DNA of 12,639 bases from positions 1-12,639 of the forward strand of contig JAOXYC010183801.1 of the NCBI GenBank assembly GCA_028565715.1. The letters are read 5' to 3'. Below are positions 10,601 through 12,639 of the stretch, piece after piece. The position numbers were made by a program, and so were the translations under genes. The DNA comes from Phoronis pallida (lineage: Eukaryota > Phoronida > Phoronidae). Positions within the stretch are counted from its first letter, which is position 1. Each line of letters starts with the position of its first letter. The notes beneath the pieces are model-generated. The model was not told where the DNA came from and made no database searches. It was given only the letters and a program-made list of their open reading frames with translations.

Positions 10601-12364
10601 ATGAGGATGATAGTGGCTCATCATCAGATTCATGTAGTTCAGGTACTGTGGGTCTACAATTTTTATTTACTGTCCAAATGAGATCCAAAACACTGAAATT
10701 TTCTTTTTTAAGAATCCAAGTTTGGTGCTTGCAAATTCCTAGCAGAGTAGAGGACACTGAAGGTTTATGTTTGATTATCACATCATGTTTTTATTTTTCT
10801 GGTTTTTCAAAAAATTGCTTGATATTTGAGTGATATTTTAATAACAGCAACAAAACAGAGATTCCAGGTGGAGCAATTCTGACAGATTATCTTCTGTTCT
10901 CAAAAACCCTTTCTTGTTAACAAGAACTCTGATTTGGTATGTTTTTTCTTTACCATTAACTATTTTTTTATGTTACAGATTCTGATGACAGTGGTTCAAG
11001 TAGTGACTCCGATTCCAGTAGCAACTCTGAGTCCATAGATCCGGGAACTCCAGGAACTCCAGCAAAGAGGAAGTCCACGGATGAGGTTGACTCGTCTGGA
11101 ACGGACGGAAGCATGCCTGCGAAAAAGATGAAGGAAATCAACGAAGAGGAACTGAGAATTCCTCTAGAGCATGGGTATGAGCATTCAGCTTGGGTCACGG
11201 TCAAGTTATATACATAGACTCTTTTGATCAAAACAATAGTTATTATTTACAGCCACAGAAACATGGCATTGGGATTTCGATGAATGATGCAGGTAGTGAT
11301 AAGGTTTGGCAATGGTGTAAAATTTACCTGTATTTACAAGTTGATAATTTTACACTTTTATGCAGCGATATAAGACTTTTAAGTATTTGTACATAAATAA
11401 GTTAAATACTCAAAAGCATCTTTTACAAAAAAAGACAACTAATATTTATTATTCAATTTGAGGGAGGTATGAATGGACAATTTACGGAACTGTTTCCCTC
11501 GCAATTTATCTTTACTGATGGCTGTTTCAGGTGGAGACGCGAGACGAGGATTCGTACCGTGGGTCAGCGAGGCATTGTGGGAGATGTGGTGTACTACGCC
11601 CCCTGTGGGAAAGTTCTGAAGAGTCTGCAGGAGATTAGCAAGTATCTGTCTACGAACAACATCACAGACTTGACGCGCGAGAATTATGACTTCAGTACAC
11701 GTGTCAGTGTGGGTGATTTCTTGGAATTATCAAATGACGGAAATAACGTAAGTTCTGAGATTTTGTTTCAAAGTTGCGATCATTGTGACATCAGAAGTTG
11801 GCGATTTTATCAGGGCTGCTTAATTTTGTGTATTTGTTTGATTTATTTTAATTGCTAGAATAGCGAGTTATTATTAATTTATTTCAGAACTCAAGAATTT
11901 AAAAACTTTGATTGAACAGGATATTAATTTTCAACTTTTACCCCCTTCCAATTCAAAAAAACTTTTATAATAACTCTTCACAATTAATTTTCAAAAAATT
12001 TTTATATACATGTGACAAAAGTGTAAAAAAATTACTTGAAAGATACAAAGTATGTATTGGATGTTCGGGATAATTAAGTAATTAATAAAAATTAATAATT
12101 TTCTTCAGGGTATGGTGTCGCTCTCTGAACAGGAAGTTCAGACACTTCTCAACGCTGCTCTCCAGCGACGACCAGCGCAGCGTCGGGCCGTCAAACGGAC
12201 ACAGCAGAAGAAGAAAGAAGCTGCGAAGATGGCGGCACAAGAAAAGATTGCCAAAAAGATCGAGCAGCAAGAAATAGCCAAGTTTGCCATGGAACAAAGA
12301 CTGAAGAAGAAGATGGAGAGAGAAATGAAGAAGAGGGATAAAATGAGGCTGAAACAGATGAAAG
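1577..12364 (+). CDS. BAZ2B: BAZ2B-like chromatin remodelling subunit, N-terminal part (13 exons, 3' partial)
   Basis: This entry spans the coding exons listed separately below. Spliced together they read openly for 779 residues plus one base and continue beyond the window. The family call rests on three landmarks in order: a Glu-Trp-Trp motif near residue 99, an ELRIPLEHGW entry into an MBD/TAM domain at about residue 614, and YYAPCGK at residues 643-649, followed by a Lys/Glu/Gln-rich helix. Known BAZ2 proteins are nuclear partners of the ISWI ATPase (SMARCA5/SNF2H). BAZ2A (TIP5) forms the NoRC complex that silences rDNA, and BAZ2B is less well understood. The MBD/TAM domain of this family binds DNA or RNA rather than acting as a classic methyl-CpG reader. 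Vertebrate BAZ2B is about 2,100-2,200 residues long, so DDT, WHIM, PHD and bromodomain parts are expected downstream. The N-terminal motifs look closer to BAZ2B than BAZ2A, but an invertebrate gene may be co-orthologous to both. Confidence 0.85.
1665..4116 (+). other. Intron 1
   Basis: This is the longest intron in the window, about 2.45 kb, with a GTAAGT donor and TTCAG acceptor. It contains the inverted-repeat element at 2120-2303. The rest is AT-rich with only short chance open frames, including one at 2472-2684 that has no recognisable similarity. I see nothing else in it. Confidence 0.75.
2120..2303. mobile_element. MITE-like element, copy A
   Basis: The ends are inverted repeats. The left 27 bases (TACTGTACACACCC, then GGGTATAAGCCCA) match the reverse complement of the right end (TACCGTATACACCC, then TGGTATAAGCCCA) at 24 of 27 positions. 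TA sits at both outer edges, as expected for a TA target duplication. Inside, TATAAGCCCACCC occurs twice near the left end, with a further TTTAAGCCCACCCC. At 184 bases it has no coding capacity. An inverted, clearly related copy is at 12447-12629. Confidence 0.75.
4117..4314 (+). CDS. BAZ2B: Exon 2: Ala/Met/Pro-rich N-terminal region
   Basis: The acceptor is tcttcag and the donor is CCAG|GTAGGA. The exon is 198 bases with phase 1 at both ends, and it joins exon 1 in frame through a split Gly codon. It encodes residues 30-95, rich in Ala, Met, Gly and Pro, with runs such as AQLAAAQMQAYSAMMARHP. Its GC content is far above that of the flanking introns, which supports it as an exon. It looks disordered, and no domain was recognised. 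It also contains an ATG at 4134 in a strong GCCATGG context, in the same frame as the gene. Confidence 0.8.
4315..5095 (+). other. Intron 2
   Basis: About 780 bases, AT-rich. Apart from a short direct repeat (TACTAATTTTC, twice near 4963-4997) and a possible branch point upstream of the acceptor, I see nothing in it. Confidence 0.75.
5096..5290 (+). CDS. BAZ2B: Exon 3: conserved BAZ2 Glu-Trp-Trp motif
   Basis: The acceptor is gccaccag and the donor is AAAA|GTAAGC. The exon is 195 bases with phase 1 at both ends. It opens with GAAEWWHAA (residues 96-104), which resembles the GAEWWR stretch I recall in the N-terminus of vertebrate BAZ2B. Its role there is not known to me, but two adjacent Trp in an otherwise disordered region suggest a binding motif. 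The rest is Ser/Ala/Gly-rich and ends with a Leu-rich amphipathic piece (DALNLEALLRDP). If the donor were not used, reading would stay open until about 5427. Confidence 0.85.
5679..5818. mobile_element. Degenerate relative of the 2120-2303 element
   Basis: The left end TACTGTGCACACTCGG resembles the TACTGTACACACCCGG end of copy A. Read on the minus strand, the interior follows the same order: GGCTTATAATAGACCCAGCC, then a T-rich stretch with ATCTCA, then GTAAGCCC and ATAAGCCC. The alignment has many differences and the right edge is uncertain, so the borders are approximate. Confidence 0.4.
6105..6281. mobile_element. MITE-like element of a second family
   Basis: This is 177 bases with terminal inverted repeats. 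The left end TACCGTATTCTCCC, then TAATAAAGGCCC, matches the reverse complement of the right end (TACAGTATTCTGCC, then TAATGAACACCC) at 21 of 26 positions. TA occurs at both outer edges. The outermost TACCGTA is shared with the right end of the element at 2120-2303, but the interior differs. It is non-coding. Confidence 0.65.
6572..6870 (+). CDS. BAZ2B: Exon 4: Ser/Thr-rich low-complexity region
   Basis: The acceptor is tgttgtttcag and the donor is GAG|GTATTA. The exon is 299 bases, entering in phase 1 and leaving in phase 0, and it gives residues 161-260. It starts SFGLYGNPFMMPPYSSM, then becomes a Thr run and a long Ser/Thr-rich stretch with scattered Lys, Arg and Pro. It is very probably disordered and open to phosphorylation. 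Similar Ser-rich tracts sit in the N-terminal part of vertebrate BAZ2B. The minus-strand open frame across the same bases is a shadow of this exon. Confidence 0.82.
6871..7121 (+). other. Intron 4
   Basis: A short intron of 251 bases with a GTATTA donor and ctctag acceptor. It is AT-rich and nothing else was seen in it. Confidence 0.7.
7122..7232 (+). CDS. BAZ2B: Exon 5: acidic then charged helical segment
   Basis: The acceptor is ttgacctctag and the donor is CAT|GTAATT. The exon is 111 bases (37 codons) with phase 0 at both ends, and it is too short for a simple ORF scan to pick out. Residues 261-297 start with an acidic patch (RDSDDDF) and continue as a Gln/Lys/Glu-rich helix (NHLKNQQAQFMRREQELK). 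The clean borders and continuous frame with exons 4 and 6 support it. Confidence 0.78.
7233..7540 (+). other. Intron 5 with a small perfect hairpin
   Basis: About 308 bases. It contains a perfect 8-bp stem with a 3-base loop (AGGATAAC, TTT, GTTATCCT) at 7332-7350. Nothing else was recognised. Confidence 0.7.
7541..7744 (+). CDS. BAZ2B: Exon 6: Gln/Lys/Glu-rich helical segment
   Basis: The acceptor is cactttgcag and the donor is CAT|GTGAGT. The exon is 204 bases, phase 0 at both ends, residues 298-365. The predicted chain is strongly helical and charged, with AQRELAAEMMRKRQHEQL followed by a Lys/Gln-rich end (FAEQQLQKQKNKGK). It could form a coiled coil. No named domain was recognised. If intron 6 were retained, reading would stop at about 7780. 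Confidence 0.82.
7745..8173 (+). other. Intron 6
   Basis: About 429 bases of AT-rich intron with a GTGAGT donor and TTTCAG acceptor. I see no element or RNA gene in it. Confidence 0.7.
8174..8269 (+). CDS. BAZ2B: Exon 7: small charged exon
   Basis: The acceptor is tttcaatttcag and the donor is CAG|GTAATA. The exon is 96 bases (32 codons), phase 0 at both ends, residues 366-397. It reads EYESELYKKHTESHE and then a Ser/His/Asp-rich piece ending SKEQQ. The composition is hydrophilic and there is no recognised domain. It joins its neighbours without breaking the frame and could be skipped without a frameshift. Confidence 0.75.
8270..8743 (+). other. Intron 7, carrying a tRNA-like sequence
   Basis: About 474 bases. 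It contains the tRNA-like sequence at 8614-8686 and, upstream of it, a short direct repeat (GGGTTAA twice, near 8529-8545). TAACTAAT at 8721, close to the acceptor, is a good branch-point candidate. Confidence 0.7.
8614..8686 (+). tRNA. tRNA-like sequence (pseudo-tRNA or SINE head)
   Basis: Internal Pol III promoter boxes match closely: box A TAGCTTAGCGG at 8621 and box B GGTTCGATTCC at 8665. It folds into a 7-bp acceptor stem (AACTGGG with TTCAGTT, including G-U pairs) and discriminator A. The D arm is GCTT/GAGC and the T arm CTGGG/CCCTG with one mismatch and loop TTCGATT. The anticodon arm is off: CCATA pairs with TGTGG around nine bases, or around CCGGCAA if one more pair forms, where C rather than U precedes a GGC triplet. 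The variable region is only four bases. This fits a decayed tRNA or a tRNA-derived SINE better than a working tRNA. No SINE body or A-rich tail is evident. Confidence 0.6.
8744..8911 (+). CDS. BAZ2B: Exon 8: basic, lysine-rich segment
   Basis: The acceptor is cgtcacag, preceded by a branch-point-like TAACTAAT at 8721, and the donor is GAT|GTAAGA. The exon is 168 bases, phase 0 at both ends, residues 398-453. It opens with a basic helix (EYLNKKKLADQIRERVQKK), followed by a Ser-rich and then an Arg/Lys-rich stretch ending GAVPSD. The basic clusters could act in nuclear import or nucleic acid contact, but that is inference from composition alone. Confidence 0.8.
9193..9449. repeat. Large imperfect palindrome (foldback element)
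   Basis: The left arm at about 9193-9252 (AAAGACAAATTTTCGGCCTT, then ...TTGTCTTGAAACTGACC, TCTGAACTA) matches the reverse complement of the right arm at about 9392-9449 (AAAGACCAATTTCCGGCCTT, then ...TTGTCTCTAAACAGACC, TCTTAACTA). Weaker pairing continues inward, through AAATATTCAAAA and TGCTCATC/GATGAGCA, towards a centre near 9320. No clear target-site duplication was found. Confidence 0.65.
9501..9652. repeat. Long near-perfect hairpin, arms about 75 bases
   Basis: The left arm, starting near 9501 (TGATTCTTA, then GGGAAGTAATACCACC, TTTTATTGGAT, AAAAATCATA), pairs with the right arm ending near 9652. There are about ten differences over roughly 75 positions. Only a few bases (around TTT at 9575-9577) separate the arms. 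It carries no credible coding sequence. It is likely a foldback or MITE-type repeat and would make a long double-stranded stem in the transcript. Confidence 0.8.
9752..9785. repeat. Perfect 12-bp inverted repeat
   Basis: CACTTTGTGATA at 9752-9763 is followed after ten bases by its exact reverse complement TATCACAAAGTG at 9774-9785. It lies 69 bases before the acceptor of exon 9, so a stem here could affect how that acceptor is presented. The regulatory role is inference only. Confidence 0.7.
9855..9962 (+). CDS. BAZ2B: Exon 9: coiled-coil-like Gln/Lys/Glu segment
   Basis: Residues 454-489 read DQKRKDELREKLEAELKQQQ and then a Gln/Lys/Ala-rich helix ending HSKQ, consistent with a short coiled coil. 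The donor is CAG|GTTATG. The 5' border is less certain than the others. I used ttttcaag, ending at 9854, but a cag at 9858-9860 would also work and would only drop two residues (DQ). Both choices keep phase 0. The exon lies just after a palindrome-rich stretch of intron 8. Confidence 0.75.
9963..10440 (+). other. Intron 9
   Basis: About 478 bases, with a GTTATG donor and TTCAACAG acceptor. It holds the palindrome at 10030-10140 and a third related arm at about 10275-10315. Nothing else was recognised. Confidence 0.7.
10030..10140. repeat. Palindrome centred on CTGCAG with an extra arm downstream
   Basis: The left arm (AAAAAATCTG, then GAGAGCTTTTTATCC, then GTAACTCTGTCTG) mirrors the right arm (CAGACGGAGTTAG, then GGATACAAAAAGCTC, then CAGATTTTTT) about the centre at 10081-10086. 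A third copy of the outer arm (GGACACAAAAGCTCTCAAAT, then CAGTTTTT) follows at about 10275-10315. It matches the reverse complement of the left arm well, suggesting a nested or partly duplicated element. Confidence 0.65.
10441..10642 (+). CDS. BAZ2B: Exon 10: short ALLG conserved patch and acidic start
   Basis: The acceptor is atttcaacag and the donor is TCAG|GTACTG. The exon is 202 bases, entering in phase 0 and leaving in phase 1, residues 490-556. In the middle it reads SRLAQALLGKTGSPPP and later DRPLVATFKT. This resembles a patch I recall in vertebrate BAZ2B (an ALLG motif followed about 25 residues later by APLALTTKT). The end turns acidic and Ser-rich (NEDDSGSSSDS) and runs into exon 11. 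The minus-strand open frame here is a shadow. Confidence 0.82.
10643..10978 (+). other. Intron 10
   Basis: About 336 bases with a GTACTG donor and TTACAG acceptor. Nothing beyond AT-rich intron was seen. Open frames running from exon 10 into it are read-through. Confidence 0.7.
10979..11174 (+). CDS. BAZ2B: Exon 11: acidic Ser/Asp tract, NLS-like region, start of MBD/TAM
   Basis: The acceptor is tatgttacag and the donor is ATGG|GTATGA. The exon is 196 bases, entering in phase 1 and leaving in phase 2. Residues 557-621 begin with a Ser/Asp tract (DSDDSGSSSDSDSSSNSES) typical of CK2 target sites and of the acidic belts in BAZ2B. Two basic clusters follow (PAKRK and PAKKMK), spaced like a two-part nuclear localisation signal. 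The exon ends ELRIPLEH at residues 614-621, the family-typical entry strand of the MBD/TAM domain. A nine-base tandem duplication encodes GTPGTP. Confidence 0.88.
11175..11530 (+). other. Intron 11, interrupting the MBD/TAM domain
   Basis: About 356 bases. It splits the Gly codon of the GW pair at the start of the MBD core. A 40-base segment at 11253-11292 has an acceptor-like and a donor-like border but would introduce a stop, so it is not counted as a coding exon. Confidence 0.75.
11531..11747 (+). CDS. BAZ2B: Exon 12: MBD/TAM domain core
   Basis: The acceptor is ggctgtttcag and the donor is AAC|GTAAGT. The exon is 217 bases and completes Gly622 from the split codon. It encodes most of the methyl-CpG-binding-like (TAM) domain: GWRRETRIR (622-630), the loop VGQRGIVGDV, YYAPCGK (643-649), then a helix LQEISKYLS and the closing strand RVSVGDFLEL (679-688). 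YYAPCGK and VGDF are hallmarks of BAZ2 and other MBD proteins. In BAZ2A this domain binds promoter-associated RNA, and methyl-CpG selectivity is not expected. This exon gives the clearest identification in the window. Confidence 0.93.
11748..12108 (+). other. Intron 12
   Basis: About 361 bases with a GTAAGT donor and TTCTTCAG acceptor, very AT-rich. Nothing else was recognised. The open frame that runs past 11747 is intron read-through. Confidence 0.75.
12109..12364 (+). CDS. BAZ2B: Exon 13: end of MBD region and charged coiled coil
   Basis: The acceptor is ttttcttcag and the donor is AAAG|GTGAGG. The exon is 256 bases, entering in phase 0 and leaving in phase 1, residues 695-779. It starts GMVSLSEQEVQTLL, which matches in position the segment after the MBD in vertebrate BAZ2B (GMQW..LKEED..P). 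It then turns into a long Lys/Glu/Gln/Arg helix (KRTQQKKKEAAKMAAQEK and similar). In this family a coiled coil of this kind links the MBD to the DDT domain. The frame continues into exons beyond the window. Minus-strand frames here are shadows of the Lys-rich coding. Confidence 0.9.
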
Positions 12365-12639
12365 GTGAGGGTGTCAAGTGTTTTATAAGCTGAAGAGTTC
12401 ACTTTCTAAAAATTGATTTTTTTTGGTCTCGGCTCATACTTAAAATTATCATGCGCACCCCGGAATAAGCCCATGGGCCTGTTAATTGGGAAAGCCAAAA
12501 AACCAGGGTGAGCTTACACCTGAGTGTGTTTTTACAGGCTTTTTTGTACTAACACAATTTTGAGATTTTATAAAAACTTGGGAGTGGGCATATTCCTGAG
12601 GGTGGGCTTATACCCAGTTGTGTACGGTATGTGAAATAA
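12365..12639 (+). other. Intron 13, start only
   Basis: The intron begins with GTGAGG and runs off the window. Most of it is taken up by the inverted copy of the element first seen at 2120-2303. Confidence 0.7.
12447..12629. mobile_element. MITE-like element, copy B, opposite orientation to copy A
   Basis: Read on the minus strand, this 183-base stretch follows copy A (2120-2303) from end to end: TACCGTACACAACTGGG, TATAAGCCCACCCTC, AAATCTCAAAATTGTG, TAGTAC, ACACTC, TTTCCCAAT, GCCCATGGGCTTATTCC. Its + strand left end (TATCATGCGCACCCC) has decayed more than its right end (TGTACGGTA). TA is at both edges. Confidence 0.75.

Noticed and set aside
11253-11292. A 40-base segment in intron 11 with an acceptor-like tatttacag and a donor-like CAG|GTAGTG.
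   Set aside because: Inserted between exons 11 and 12 it shifts the frame and brings a TGA after about ten codons, and direct joining of exons 11 and 12 gives the conserved GWRRETR. It could only be a poison exon, with no support here.
12082-12402. Long minus-strand open frames opposite exon 13.
   Set aside because: They are the Leu/Phe/Ser-rich mirror of Lys/Glu/Gln-rich coding sequence, and the + strand frame is the conserved one.
1-12639. A prokaryotic type of system: operon, CRISPR array, toxin-antitoxin pair or phage genes.
   Set aside because: The window is intron-containing animal DNA; no regularly spaced repeats, ribosome binding sites or compact gene clusters are present.

Overview
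This window is animal nuclear DNA. One gene on the + strand is broken by introns with GT/AG borders, the intronic DNA is very AT-rich, and the introns carry many short inverted-repeat elements. The encoded protein is a BAZ2-family chromatin remodelling subunit (BAZ2A/TIP5, BAZ2B, fly toutatis). Introns of a few hundred bases to 2.5 kb, a single BAZ2-type gene and this repeat style suggest a marine invertebrate, perhaps a mollusc. That placement is inference, because no lineage marker was seen.

Thirteen coding exons can be joined in frame: 1577-1664, 4117-4314, 5096-5290, 6572-6870, 7122-7232, 7541-7744, 8174-8269, 8744-8911, 9855-9962, 10441-10642, 10979-11174, 11531-11747 and 12109-12364. 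They give 2338 coding bases, or 779 residues plus one base. The start is an ATG with an in-frame stop directly before it. The reading frame leaves the window open after a donor at 12365, so only the N-terminal part is present. Exons 1-4 encode a low-complexity N-terminus with a conserved Glu-Trp-Trp motif. Exons 5-9 encode charged, Gln/Lys-rich, probably helical sequence. Exon 10 carries a short BAZ2B-like patch (ALLG). Exon 11 has a Ser/Asp-rich acidic tract, a basic nuclear-localisation-like stretch and the start of the MBD/TAM domain. Exon 12 holds the MBD/TAM core with its YYAPCGK motif. Exon 13 begins the Lys/Glu/Gln coiled coil that precedes the DDT domain in this family. The DDT, WHIM, PHD and bromodomain parts must lie downstream of the window.

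Bases 1-1559 contain no promoter that I can recognise. Exon 1 begins at a splice acceptor, so the gene has at least one more 5' untranslated exon upstream. A minus-strand open stretch at 1275-1475 with zinc-finger-like cysteine/histidine spacing may be a transposon remnant.

The introns hold most of what is unusual. There are two copies of one TA-flanked inverted-repeat element in opposite orientation (2120-2303 and 12447-12629), a worn relative (about 5679-5818) and a second family with a similar end (6105-6281). A tRNA-like sequence lies at 8614-8686. Introns 8 and 9 hold a cluster of large palindromes at 9193-9449, 9501-9652, 9752-9785 and 10030-10140. I found no new multi-gene system. The window is one conserved chromatin gene with repeat-rich introns.
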